Positions 6,760 to 16,690 of a stretch of 63,493 bases of DNA are shown piece after piece. Location of the stretch: contig JAKLKF010000030.1 in NCBI GenBank assembly GCA_023150805.1, positions 1 to 63,493 of the forward strand, given 5' to 3'. The translations under genes were made by a program, and so were the position numbers. How positions within the stretch are numbered: the stretch's first letter is position 1; each line of letters starts with the position of its first letter. The notes under the pieces are model-generated. The model did not search any database and was not told the DNA's origin. It worked only from the letters and a program-made list of their open reading frames with translations. Origin of the DNA: Myxococcota bacterium. Lineage in GTDB: Bacteria > Myxococcota_A > UBA796 > UBA2385.

Positions 6760-9342
6760 ATGGCACGGCGAGACCTCTCTGCTACCACCGCCCAGCCCTC
6801 CACCCAGGCGGTGCTGCTTAGGGTGGCGCAGGAGCGCGCGGACCACCAGCGGGAGCTGCGCCACCTGTCTCGCCGCGCCCGCGCCCTCAACGCCCGCCAG
6901 GCGGGGCGGGACACCCCGCTCCGCCTGCTCCCCACCTCGCAGGAGGTGCCGGTCCCACTGGATGCGGCCCTGATTGCGGCCGTGGACCGCCGGCACCCCT
7001 TGGACCTTCCCTGGGCGCGCATCGACCGGGCGGTGGCCAGCCGGATGCTGGCCTTCCCCGGTCGGCCCGACACCGAGCCGCTGGAGGGCAGCGACCTGGT
7101 GTCGTCCGTGGGCTTCCAGAATGGTTTGGGGCTGGGCGGCCTGAAGGCCTACGCGTTGGAGGACGACCCAGCCAGCACCCGCTACGGCTCGGGTCCCGAC
7201 CAGCTCGCGGATGTCGGCGCGCTGGGGGTGGACGTGGTCCGGCAGTTCGGGGTGCGCGACCTGCTGTGGGGAATGCTGACCAACGCCCCGAAGGAGCCGG
7301 ATGAGGCTACCGGCGCGGCGGGGGGCGCCCTCCAGTTCGTGGTGCCGACGGCGGTGCCGACGGAGGATGTAGAGCTCCAGGAGCGGCTTCTGGAGGGGCG
7401 GAGGTACGACTTCGGGGACGCAGACACCAGCGGCGAGGCGACCAACGTCGAGCGGCTGGGGGAGCAGTTCGCCCAGGCATTCAAGCAGGGGCTGCGCCTG
7501 CGCTTCACCTTCCTCACCCTGGGAGGGGGCAGCGAGACGCTGCTCGACATGGCCGGAGACCACGACAACGCCGCGACGACATTTGAGCGATTCGATGGGT
7601 GGGACCACCTGTACCGGAACGTGGGGGCCTGGCCCGGCTACAACCCGCTCGGTGCCAGCGGCGACGACGAGGCGCGGGACGCCCTCGGACAGCTCCCCCG
7701 GAGCGCCCTGCGGATGTACTGGTCGCCCGACCACCTCGACCCATTGGTGCTGAGCGAGGCGCGCACCCTTCCCAGCGTCTGGGCTGCCGCCAGCTATGCC
7801 CTGGCCAGCCTGGACTTCCGCTTCTCCTTCCAGCGGGCCGGCGTGCGCGCCATCGCCTACCGCTGCGCCGGCCTGCTGGTCGAAGCCGCGGAGCATGCGC
7901 GCTCCCTGTTGGAGGAGGAGGGCCACTCCGACGCGAGCAGCTTCGGCCTGTGGGAGGTCCTGGAGGGCATCGAGCTGTTCAACGAGTGTGAGCTGCGCAC
8001 AATCATCAAGGGTGAGGTGGACGCCGTCCAGGTGGACCTTGTCGAGGACACGGCGGATATGTGGGCCCGGGGTGCCGTGATGGCGGCCCTGGGCTTCTGG
8101 TGGGGCTTCCGGGAGCGGGGGCTGCTCCCGGAGGGACGGGTCCCGCTGTTCCTGCCGGGCCTCAGCAGCTACACCGTAGGTGACGTCGCGGCGACCTCGG
8201 TCGGGCCATGGGGCGGCGCCGTATACCGCTTCCCGACAACGGGTGGGGGCAACCGGAGCTGGACCTGGAGGGCGCTCTTCCTGGACCGCCTGTGCCGACG
8301 GATCGCCGCCACCTGGGCCTTCCTGCGCGGGGAACTGTACGCGGAGCCCTATGCGCCGGAGGGCTTCGGCTGGGTCCCGAGCCTGGGCCAGGTCTTTCGG
8401 GGCATCGACCTGCACTGGTACCACTTCACGGTTGCAGGCTTGGATCTCGGCCCCCTGCACGCAGGCTGGTTGATGTCCGAGGTCGCCCAGGCATCGGGCC
8501 TGCTGGACGCGCACGGCCTGGGCAGCGAGGTGACCGTCTTCGAGTCCTGCGCCAGCGAGGGCCCAGAGGACTTCCAAGTCTTCCCCGAGGGCACCACCGC
8601 CGGAGCAGCGACCGACGCGCAGCGGGAGGCCTTCCAGGCCAGCGACGCCTGGCGCCGGCTGCTGTCGGCGAAGTCGGCGGGCGCTGGAAAGGTCTCCTGG
8701 CATCCCTGGGCCGAGAACCCCTCCGATTCCAATCAATGGGCGGACTGCGGCCTGCGGGACCCTACCATGGTAGTGTCCGGCAAGGCGGAATACACGGCCG
8801 CGCGCACGGTCTACTTCGCCTATCACCGGGCGGGGCTGCTGTTGCGTGACTCCGAGTCGGTGGGCCTGGTCCTGCCAAGCGGCCTGCCCGCCCGGGACAG
8901 CCTGTCCCTTCGCCTGGAGGTCCCCAACGAGGCGTTCAAGGACGCCCCCCTGCTGGTCTTCGAGATCCGCACCCTGGGCATCTCGCTGCTAGCGGGGCGC
9001 CCGCTTCGCGAGCTTCGGACGGCGGCCTATGTCTTTCTGGTGGACCCGGTCGCCGAGGAGACCGAGAGCTTCGAGGTAGTGATCCGCCCGACCTCCGGCT
9101 CCTTGGACGGTGCCCTCTGGATGGAGCCCTACCCCGCGGATCCCGCGGCATGGTTGATTCCGCCGAAGTCGACGGGCAACCTTCCCCGCTACGAGCTGGA
9201 CGCGTCGATCACGCTGGTGGAGAGCGGATACACCGGCGACGTCGAGCGCATCGTCACCCTGCGACGCGGCGACCCGCCCCTGGTCCTGCTCAGCCCCTGC
9301 ATCCTGGGGATCGAGCGGCGGACGACCGGAGGGGCGTCATGA
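6760..9342 (+). CDS. Large hypothetical protein, second gene of the operon
   Basis: An 860-residue protein without signal peptide or membrane helix. The N-terminal 60 residues are Arg-rich and helical (RVAQERADHQRELRHLSRRARAL). The central part is aromatic-rich (WGMLTNAPKEPDEA, RMYWSPDHLD, FWWGFRERGLLPEG). A stretch with DLHWYHFTVAGLDLGPLHAGW and EVTVFESCASEG (about 550-600) hints at a TIM-barrel hydrolase but carries no certain catalytic signature. The last 170 residues look beta-rich, like a carbohydrate-binding or jelly-roll domain. GCAGGAG is the ribosome-binding site. It overlaps the next gene by ATGA. I do not recognise the family; a secreted-by-other-means or surface-display role is conjecture. 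Confidence 0.7.
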   Translation: MARRDLSATTAQPSTQAVLLRVAQERADHQRELRHLSRRARALNARQAGRDTPLRLLPTSQEVPVPLDAALIAAVDRRHPLDLPWARIDRAVASRMLAFPGRPDTEPLEGSDLVSSVGFQNGLGLGGLKAYALEDDPASTRYGSGPDQLADVGALGVDVVRQFGVRDLLWGMLTNAPKEPDEATGAAGGALQFVVPTAVPTEDVELQERLLEGRRYDFGDADTSGEATNVERLGEQFAQAFKQGLRLRFTFLTLGGGSETLLDMAGDHDNAATTFERFDGWDHLYRNVGAWPGYNPLGASGDDEARDALGQLPRSALRMYWSPDHLDPLVLSEARTLPSVWAAASYALASLDFRFSFQRAGVRAIAYRCAGLLVEAAEHARSLLEEEGHSDASSFGLWEVLEGIELFNECELRTIIKGEVDAVQVDLVEDTADMWARGAVMAALGFWWGFRERGLLPEGRVPLFLPGLSSYTVGDVAATSVGPWGGAVYRFPTTGGGNRSWTWRALFLDRLCRRIAATWAFLRGELYAEPYAPEGFGWVPSLGQVFRGIDLHWYHFTVAGLDLGPLHAGWLMSEVAQASGLLDAHGLGSEVTVFESCASEGPEDFQVFPEGTTAGAATDAQREAFQASDAWRRLLSAKSAGAGKVSWHPWAENPSDSNQWADCGLRDPTMVVSGKAEYTAARTVYFAYHRAGLLLRDSESVGLVLPSGLPARDSLSLRLEVPNEAFKDAPLLVFEIRTLGISLLAGRPLRELRTAAYVFLVDPVAEETESFEVVIRPTSGSLDGALWMEPYPADPAAWLIPPKSTGNLPRYELDASITLVESGYTGDVERIVTLRRGDPPLVLLSPCILGIERRTTGGAS

Positions 9343-10913
9343 TCCCGTGGCTGCTTCTGGCCTGTGCGCCCTACGAGCCGTCGGGTGGGGGAGAGGGGAA
9401 CCCGAAGTCCTGCGCCCATGTCCCCGGGGCGACCTGGACTGAGATCGGTTCGAGGGTGTTCGGTGATGCCGCGATCTACCCCTGTCGCACCTTGCGCTGG
9501 GACCAACCCGTCATGGTGTCCGCTGGTGAGGCGGGCGAGCCCGGCAGGGTGCTGATCGGCTCCGAGACGACATTCAAGATCGAGGGAGACCTGGAACGCG
9601 ACGAGGAGACCTGGCCGGGCGTGATTTCGTCCAACGGCGATCCAAATACAGAAGGCGAGCCGTACGAGTTCCGTTCCATCGTGTACCGGCGCGCACTGGA
9701 GCCGGGCATGCCCCGGCTCAACCTCCTGGAGGACATGGAGGGGGAGGACATCGAGGTGCCCTTGTTTGCTGACCCGGACAGCGAACGGGACGCGTGGGTG
9801 GGCTCGCCGGGAACCTACGCCGACTTTGATGGCGATGGAATCGAGGACCTTCAACTTGTGGGCCATCCGGACTACTCCCTGTCGTGGTTTCCTGGCACTC
9901 CCGAAGGGCTGTCGACCGAGCCGGCAGCCACGACCGTTCCACTCTCCGTCCTTCCCGCGGGGGATCTGACGGGCGATGGCGTGGTCGATCTGGCTCGCCT
10001 GGTACAGGAGACGGTCGTGGAGGATGGGGAAGAGACAGAGGTCGTGCTCCTCGCCGTCCAGTCCATGCCCGTCGTGGGCCGGATCGAGGATGCCGCGTGG
10101 GATGTGCGTCTGGGCACGGACCTCTACCAGCGGGAGACCAACGGATACGGGGCCCGCGGCGGGTTCAACATCTTCGCCTACGGTGGCTTCGACCACAACG
10201 GCGACGGCATCGCCGACGTGGCCGTCGGCAACCGTTTCCCTTATGAACTGGAGTACCCCGCTCGGGGCAGCATCAACGTCTTCGACGGGCCCATCCTGGA
10301 GAGCCGCACGGGGGAGGATGTCGACGCGCTGCTCTCGCGCTGGTCCGCCAGTTGCGAGGACGCGAAGGGATCCAACAAGTGCGACGGCGTCGGCACCTAT
10401 GTGCAGTCCGCCGGGGATGTGGACGCCGATGGGTTTGAAGACCTGCTGATCGGATCACAGTCCAGCCACACCATGGGGCCCCAGATCATGAACGGCGCCC
10501 TGTACCTGGTGCCTGGACCCCTGGAAGGAAATATGGACATCGACCTGGTAGCGGTGGCCCGCCTGGACGGCGGCTACGATGGTGCCATGTTCCCCGACTT
10601 CATGCAGGCCAAGGGAGACCTGAACGGCGACGGTCGCTCCGACCTACTTGTGGCGCAGGCTGTGGATCGTCAGGAAGGTGGAATGTACCTTCACTATGGA
10701 CCTGTCGAGGGCGTCAAGCACTGGATGGAGGGCACCTACGTCTGCGACCGATGGTACGGCTACGGTGAACTCTCCTTCGACCAGGACATCGACCACGACG
10801 GCATTCACGATCTGGTCTACAACCCGGGAGACCCGTTGTACAGCCTCCAGGTCTGGTTCTCGTCCATCTCCACAGAGTTCCCCCGCGCCGACTCCGACTG
10901 CATGATGGACTGA
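9339..10913 (+). CDS. FG-GAP (integrin-like) repeat lipoprotein
   Basis: A 524-residue exported protein starting at the ATG that overlaps the previous stop. The very short signal MIPWLLLAC places the lipobox cysteine at residue 9. The body has repeated calcium-loop motifs typical of FG-GAP beta-propeller repeats: ADFDGDGIEDL, GDLTGDGVVDLA, DHNGDGIADVAV, GDVDADGFEDLL, GDLNGDGRSDLL and DIDHDGIHDL, each followed by a hydrophobic strand. It should form a seven-bladed extracytoplasmic propeller, perhaps for adhesion. It is the last gene of the three-gene operon, implying an envelope location for the system. Confidence 0.88.
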   Translation: MIPWLLLACAPYEPSGGGEGNPKSCAHVPGATWTEIGSRVFGDAAIYPCRTLRWDQPVMVSAGEAGEPGRVLIGSETTFKIEGDLERDEETWPGVISSNGDPNTEGEPYEFRSIVYRRALEPGMPRLNLLEDMEGEDIEVPLFADPDSERDAWVGSPGTYADFDGDGIEDLQLVGHPDYSLSWFPGTPEGLSTEPAATTVPLSVLPAGDLTGDGVVDLARLVQETVVEDGEETEVVLLAVQSMPVVGRIEDAAWDVRLGTDLYQRETNGYGARGGFNIFAYGGFDHNGDGIADVAVGNRFPYELEYPARGSINVFDGPILESRTGEDVDALLSRWSASCEDAKGSNKCDGVGTYVQSAGDVDADGFEDLLIGSQSSHTMGPQIMNGALYLVPGPLEGNMDIDLVAVARLDGGYDGAMFPDFMQAKGDLNGDGRSDLLVAQAVDRQEGGMYLHYGPVEGVKHWMEGTYVCDRWYGYGELSFDQDIDHDGIHDLVYNPGDPLYSLQVWFSSISTEFPRADSDCMMD

Positions 10914-10959
10914 ACGGCGGGCCGGAGGACCGGGGCTGAAGAGGTCTCCTTCGACCCGC

Positions 10960-10977
10960 GCACGGGAGGGCGCCCGC
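10960..10977. repeat. 18-base direct repeat, right copy
   Basis: Second copy of GCACGGGAGGGCGCCCGC, 47 bases after the FG-GAP gene; the first lies at 6138-6155. The self-complementary GGGCGCCC core could also contribute to a terminator hairpin here. Confidence 0.5.
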
Positions 10978-11067
10978 AGGGTCGCCGGCGCCCGGGCAGG
11001 GCTGCGCGCGCCGCTTCCTGGCGTCACGGGCCTGGTCAGCGTGACGTCGGCCTCAGGCCGCACGCAC

Positions 11068-11550
11068 CTACCAGCCCGGCACCGACTCATCCCAGCTCAG
11101 GCACTCGGGCGGGCACTCCTCGCCGTTGGGGTGGTCGATCTCCGCGACGACATCGTATTCCTGCTCGTGCACCACCTGCCCCTCGCGCTCGATGCGCAGG
11201 GTGACCGCGCCGGGAAACAGCGCCAGGGTGAGCGCGTCCACCTGCCACTCGATCTCGCCACTGGAGCCGGCGCCGGTGAGCGCGACGTGGATCTCGTCGC
11301 TGTCGCAGACGAGCCCCTCGGCCAGCGTGCCCTCGCAGCTCCGGGTCTCGCCCTCCCAGGTCGCCGCGAAGCGGTAGCGGACATCCTGCTCCCAGCCCGC
11401 GACCGGATCGTCGAAGGAGAAGACGGCGCGGCCGTCGTCCTCCCCGCACCCCAGGTCGGTGCAGTCGTCGGAGCCGCAGGTGGTCACGAAGACCAGCACC
11501 ACGGGGAGCAGCCAGGACGAGGTCGTCGCGGTTTGGTCAGGCACGCGCAT
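11068..11550 (-). CDS. Cysteine-containing lipoprotein of unknown function
   Basis: A 160-residue exported protein: a hydrophobic signal (SSWLLPVVLVFVTTC) with lipobox cysteine at residue 25, then a Cys/Asp-rich patch (GSDDCTDLGCGEDDG) and an all-beta domain (VRYRFAATWEGETRSC..., VTLRIEREGQVV) ending in a CPPEC pair. GGAGG directly precedes the ATG. The beta pattern resembles a single Ig-like or jelly-roll module and disulfides are likely. It is divergent from the esterase gene. No family recognised. Confidence 0.75.
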   Translation of the reverse strand: MRVPDQTATTSSWLLPVVLVFVTTCGSDDCTDLGCGEDDGRAVFSFDDPVAGWEQDVRYRFAATWEGETRSCEGTLAEGLVCDSDEIHVALTGAGSSGEIEWQVDALTLALFPGAVTLRIEREGQVVHEQEYDVVAEIDHPNGEECPPECLSWDESVPGW

Positions 11551-11661
11551 CCTCCGGGAGGTCGCCGCAGCCTACAGGTGGCGCCCCGGGGTTGCTTGCC
11601 CGTGACAGCGCCCCCAGCGCGTGTAAGCCTGCCCGCCCCCCTCGCGCAGGCCCTCGACCCC

Positions 11662-12393
11662 ATGGACCGCATCGTCGCCCGCTGGACCGTCCCCTGGCTG
11701 GACCGCCCCCTCGAGGCCGGCCGCTACGGCCGCTGGGGCGCGCCCGTCATCTTCTTCCCGACCGGCGGTGCGCCCTGGCAGGACTGCGAGAGCTTCGGCA
11801 TGGACGGCGCGCTCTCGCCCCTGATCGAGGCCGGTCGCATCAAGCTCTACGCCGTGGACGCCGTGAACCGCGACGCCTGGACCCGCCAGGACCTGCCCCC
11901 CTGGCACAAGGCCTGGCTGCAGGCCCGCTACGACGAGTGGCTGGTCGCCACGCTGGTCCCGGCCATCTGGCGCGACTGCAACGGGCGCCTGCCCATCGTC
12001 GTGGCCGGCGCCTCGCTGGGCGCCTACCAGGCGCTCAACGCCTTGACCAAGCACCCCGAGCTGTTCTCGGCCGGCGTCGGCATGTCCGGCACCTACGTGC
12101 TCGACCGGCGCGTCGGCGACTGGCGCGGCGACGACTACTACTTCAACCAGCCCGTGCAGTTCGTGCCCCACCTGGGCGAGGGCCCGCAGCTCCAGGCGCT
12201 GCGCCAACGCCACTTCCAGTTCGGCCTGGGCAGCGGCCCCCACGAGAGCCCCGACTACACCTGGTGGGCCGCCGACGTGCTGGGCCGCAAGGGCATCCCC
12301 AACCACGTCGAGGTCTGGGGGGCCGGCAGCGACCACGACTGGCCGACCTGGCACGCGATGCTGCCGCGCTTCCTGGACCGGCTGGTCGCATGA
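11662..12393 (+). CDS. Esterase-family alpha/beta hydrolase
   Basis: A 244-residue soluble hydrolase. The nucleophile elbow is GASLG (Ser118 in VVAGASLGAYQALN), and a late His in SDHDWPTW (about 232) fits the catalytic triad. The sequence resembles the COG4947-type esterase/S-formylglutathione hydrolase relatives (WGAPVIFFPTGGA..., MSGTYVLDR, DYYFNQPVQFVP). It probably cleaves a short ester or thioester; the substrate is unknown. The ATG at 1662 bases into the ten-thousands region begins with MDRIVARWTVPW; longer in-frame starts would add a non-family tail. The Rrf2 regulator starts 13 bases downstream, so the two are likely cotranscribed. Confidence 0.85.
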   Translation: MDRIVARWTVPWLDRPLEAGRYGRWGAPVIFFPTGGAPWQDCESFGMDGALSPLIEAGRIKLYAVDAVNRDAWTRQDLPPWHKAWLQARYDEWLVATLVPAIWRDCNGRLPIVVAGASLGAYQALNALTKHPELFSAGVGMSGTYVLDRRVGDWRGDDYYFNQPVQFVPHLGEGPQLQALRQRHFQFGLGSGPHESPDYTWWAADVLGRKGIPNHVEVWGAGSDHDWPTWHAMLPRFLDRLVA

Positions 12394-12406
12394 CCGGGGC
12401 CGCCTC

Positions 12407-12832
12407 GTGACCTCTCGCTTCGCCGTCGCCGCCGAGGTGCTGGGCCTGCTGGCCTGGGCCGAGCAGCGGGGCGAGTCCGCCATTACCAGCCAGGCCCTGG
12501 CCCGCTCGGTGCACACCCACCCCGTCGTCATCCGCCGCATCGTGGCCGACCTGCAGCGGGCCGGCCTGGTCCACAGCCGGCGCGGCACCGGCGGCGGCAC
12601 CAGCCTGGCCCGCCCCGCGGAGCAGATCACCCTGCGCGACGTCTACGAGGCCGTGGCCATCGAGGAGGCGCTGCTGCCCTGCGCCCCGGGGGGCGAGCAG
12701 AGCGCCTGCCCGGTCGGCAAGCGCCTGCACGGCTGGCTGGCCACGGTGATCGACCAGGCCGAGGAGGCGCTGCTCTGCCGGCTGGCCGAGCAGACGGTGG
12801 CCGACATGCGCGACCAGGGCTGCGGCTGCTGA
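12407..12832 (+). CDS. Rrf2-family transcriptional regulator
   Basis: A 141-residue winged-helix regulator. The N-terminal DNA-binding part (RFAVAAEVLGLLAWAEQRGESAITSQALARSV, then VIRRIVADLQRAGLV and the RRGTGGGTSLAR wing) is typical of Rrf2. It has Cys at 92, 101, 124, 139 and 141. The spacing differs from the IscR/NsrR three-cysteine cluster, so Fe-S binding is possible but unproven; it is closer to YwnA-like members. The GTG start is taken because the frame and family length fit. It follows the esterase gene and may regulate it. Confidence 0.88.
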   Translation: MTSRFAVAAEVLGLLAWAEQRGESAITSQALARSVHTHPVVIRRIVADLQRAGLVHSRRGTGGGTSLARPAEQITLRDVYEAVAIEEALLPCAPGGEQSACPVGKRLHGWLATVIDQAEEALLCRLAEQTVADMRDQGCGC

Positions 12833-12861
12833 CCGACAGGGGCGCTGGGCCAGGGCTGCGG

Positions 12862-12891
12862 CTGCTGAGCGACCGCTGTCGCGCTCAGCAG
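12862..12891. terminator. Bidirectional terminator-like hairpin between convergent genes
   Basis: A perfect 10-bp stem (CTGCTGAGCG at 12862-12871 and CGCTCAGCAG at 12882-12891, loop of 10) lies between the ends of the Rrf2 gene and the methionine adenosyltransferase gene, whose stop is inside the right arm. There is no U-tract on either strand. The left arm overlaps a 19-base copy of the Rrf2 3' end (12814-12832 repeated at 12850-12868). Confidence 0.6.
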
Positions 12892-14072
12892 ACCGGCCGG
12901 TGGCCGCCGATGAGCGCGCCCGTCAGGGCCGGGATGGCGTCCAGCGAGGCCTGGATGGCGGCGGACACGACGTTGCGCAGGGGCTCGACCGGCTGGTCCT
13001 CGCGCGTCTGCAGGGTGACCTGCACCAGCGCCGGCTCGCGGACGGGCGCGCCGATGCGGCTGACCAGGGCCACCTCGGCCGCGGCCACCTCGGGCAGGGC
13101 CTGGCAGATGGCGCGGGCGGCCTGCTCGGCGACCAGGTTGTAGAGCTTGCCCACGTGGGTGACCGGGTTCTTGCCGGCGGCGGCCTCCAGGCTCATCGCC
13201 CGCATCGGCGTGATCAGGCCGTTGATCCGGTTGCCCCGACCCACCTGCCCGTCGTCGCCCGCCTCGGCCGAAGTGCCGGTCACCGTCAGGTACAGCCGGC
13301 CCTGCTCGGGCGCGTCGGCGGCGTTGACCACCACCCGGGCGTGGGGGCCGGCGACCTGCTGGACCAGCGCCGTCGCGTCGGCGCGGGCCTGCCGCCAGGC
13401 CGCCAGGTCGGGCAGGAAGCGGTCCACCATCGCCACCGCCACCGTCAAGTCGAGCTGCTCGCCCACCCGCGTGCCCATCACCTTCACGTCCTCGCCCAGC
13501 GCCGGCAGCCGCGCCTTGGTCTCGGGGGCGTTCAGCCGCCGCTCCACCTCCCACACCACGGCCTCCAGGTGGCTGCGCGGCCAGCTCCCCACGCCGTAGG
13601 AGGTGTCGTTGCAGCGGGCCTGCGCCGGGTCGGCGAACAGCTCCGCCAGCTCCACCGAGCCCGGCCGCACCAGGACGTGCACCCGCAGGTCGGTCGCCGG
13701 GTCGACGAAGCGCAGGTGGGCGCGGACCCACTGCTCGACGACCTCGCGGGCCAGGCCCTGCACGTCGATGCGCTCGCCCCCGACCTGCACGGTCGCGCGG
13801 CCGGCCAGGTACAGCTCCATGGGCGCCAGCAGCCTGCCGCCGCCCAGGGCCGGGCGCGCCTCGCCGCCGAAGAGCAGCGCCTTGTCGACGTTGTGGTGCA
13901 GCACCCGGCCGAAGCGGTGCAGGTACTCCCGGGACAGGCGGGCGCTCAGCGCCTCGGCCAGGCAGTCGGTGATGGTGTCGGGGTGGCCCACCCCCTTGCG
14001 CTCGACGATCTCGACGCCGCGGAGCGCATCGCCCTGCGGGCCCACGGCCCGCCGCCCCAGGTGCAGCTTCAT
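12885..14072 (-). CDS. mat: Archaeal-type S-adenosylmethionine synthetase
   Basis: A 395-residue methionine adenosyltransferase of the archaeal type, unrelated in length and motif order to bacterial MetK. Diagnostic segments include [17 protein letters not shown] (about 20-36), [55 protein letters not shown] and the SRIGAPV end. It should make S-adenosylmethionine from methionine and ATP. The ATG has GGGAGAAGGC upstream. It is divergent from groEL and appears to belong to the stress island; a standard metK presumably exists elsewhere in the genome. The archaeal-type enzyme occurs in scattered bacteria, probably by transfer. Confidence 0.9.
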   Translation of the reverse strand: MKLHLGRRAVGPQGDALRGVEIVERKGVGHPDTITDCLAEALSARLSREYLHRFGRVLHHNVDKALLFGGEARPALGGGRLLAPMELYLAGRATVQVGGERIDVQGLAREVVEQWVRAHLRFVDPATDLRVHVLVRPGSVELAELFADPAQARCNDTSYGVGSWPRSHLEAVVWEVERRLNAPETKARLPALGEDVKVMGTRVGEQLDLTVAVAMVDRFLPDLAAWRQARADATALVQQVAGPHARVVVNAADAPEQGRLYLTVTGTSAEAGDDGQVGRGNRINGLITPMRAMSLEAAAGKNPVTHVGKLYNLVAEQAARAICQALPEVAAAEVALVSRIGAPVREPALVQVTLQTREDQPVEPLRNVVSAAIQASLDAIPALTGALIGGHRPVC

Positions 14073-14211
14073 GCCTTCTCCCTCGGCTCGGTCGAGCTTC
14101 ACGCTAGGCACCGCCCGGCCGACGTGACCGCGACGCTTTGCCCCGGGGACGCCCTGGATCGCGTGCGCATCCCGAGCACGAGGGACGCAGGCTGTCCCCG
14201 CGGAGGTGCCC

Positions 14212-15822
<1,611 letters not shown>

Positions 15823-15833
15823 GGGCGGGGGCC

Positions 15834-16142
15834 GTGACTCTCTCCCCTGCCGCCGCCGCCGCCCTGCGCGCCGTCCTGGCCCACCACCCGGGGCGCGCCG
15901 TGCGCGTCCGCCGGCAGGGCTTCAGCTGAGGCTCGCCCGACCTGGGCCTGGCGCTGGACGCGCCCACCGAGCACGACGTGATCTTCGAGGAGCAGGGGGT
16001 GCGCATCGTCCTGAGCGCGCCCGAGGCCGCCGCCATCGGCGACTTCGCCATCGAGTACTGGGGCCCGCCCGGCCTGGGCTTCCTCCAGGCCCGGGCCCTG
16101 GGGATCCCCGCCTGTGGGCCGGCGCCCGCCTCAGGCGGGTGA
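15834..16142 (+). CDS. HesB/IscA-like protein with in-frame UGA, probable selenoprotein
   Basis: Read from the GTG after a G-rich ribosome-binding site, the frame gives 31 residues, a TGA (15927-15929, codon 32), then 70 more sense codons to a second TGA. Both sides are coding: upstream RAVRVRRQGFS, downstream GSPDLGLALDAPTEHDVIFEEQGVRIVL and a YWGPPGLGFL end. This is the IscA/HesB fold order, with UGA where a metal-binding Cys of the GxC/S-G loop is expected. The HesB-like selenoprotein family (TIGR01911) is known to have selenocysteine at that place. A hairpin follows the UGA at suitable spacing. It lies directly behind groEL. The alternative is a pseudogene by a Cys-to-stop mutation; SelB and tRNA-Sec must be found elsewhere to decide. 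Confidence 0.72.
15943..15966 (+). promoter_or_regulatory. Putative bacterial SECIS hairpin
   Basis: About 20 bases after the in-frame UGA, GGCGC (15950-15954) pairs with GCGCC (15960-15964) around the loop TGGAC, which has a G in its second position. The loop begins 25 bases after the UGA, inside the 16-37 base range described for bacterial SECIS elements. An alternative outer pairing GGGC/GCCC is also possible. Folded by eye only; hairpins are common at this GC. Confidence 0.45.
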
Positions 16143-16604
16143 CAGGGCCCGTCGCAGCCCCACCTGGGCCCGTGGCTCCAGCTCCTGGTCGGCCCAGCGG
16201 TAGATGCCGCGGTCCTCGGTGCGGGCGTGGGCGCGCAGCGCCTCCAGGAAGGCCAGCAGGGGCTCGGCCCGGACGGTGTGCAGCTCGACGGCCAGGTCCA
16301 GCTCCTCCAGCCAGGCCCGCAGCGCGTCGTGCTCTTCGCGCAGGGCCTGGACCGCCTCGGGGTGTGCGGCCGCCAGGCCCGGCAGCAGCCAGGTCTCCTC
16401 CAGCTCCAGGTGCGCGCGGAGCGCGTGGTCGAAGGCGCGCCAGACCTCGACCAGGTTGGCCCGCTCCAGGCCGGCGTCGACGGCGTCGACGACCTCGGCG
16501 AGGTGCTCGTCCAGGGCGCGGTGGGCGTCCTCGAGCAGGGCTTGGAGCGAAGGCTCATCGGGGCCATGAGCGCGGCGGGCGTGGGGCAGCGGCGGCAGGT
16601 GCAC
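16131..16604 (-). CDS. Hemerythrin HHE-domain protein
   Basis: A 157-residue four-helix-bundle protein with the HHE metal-ligand pattern: H in LEDAHRALDEHL, HxxxE in RAHLELEE, H in REEHDALRAW and HxxxE in HARTEDRGIY. It should bind a non-haem di-iron centre and O2, NO or peroxide, or serve in iron storage or stress sensing. The GTG start is chosen because GGAGG lies six bases upstream. Its end overlaps the end of the convergent selenoprotein candidate by 12 bases. Its place in the stress island suggests a role in oxygen or nitrosative stress, perhaps linked to Fe-S repair. Confidence 0.85.
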   Translation of the reverse strand: MHLPPLPHARRAHGPDEPSLQALLEDAHRALDEHLAEVVDAVDAGLERANLVEVWRAFDHALRAHLELEETWLLPGLAAAHPEAVQALREEHDALRAWLEELDLAVELHTVRAEPLLAFLEALRAHARTEDRGIYRWADQELEPRAQVGLRRALSPA

Positions 16605-16690
16605 GGGGCCTCCAGGGTCGCCCCCTGCTCCTATGCACGGGGCGTCGCGTGGGCAGGCGGGACCGCATAGGCGGGGGGCGAGAGGTGCCC

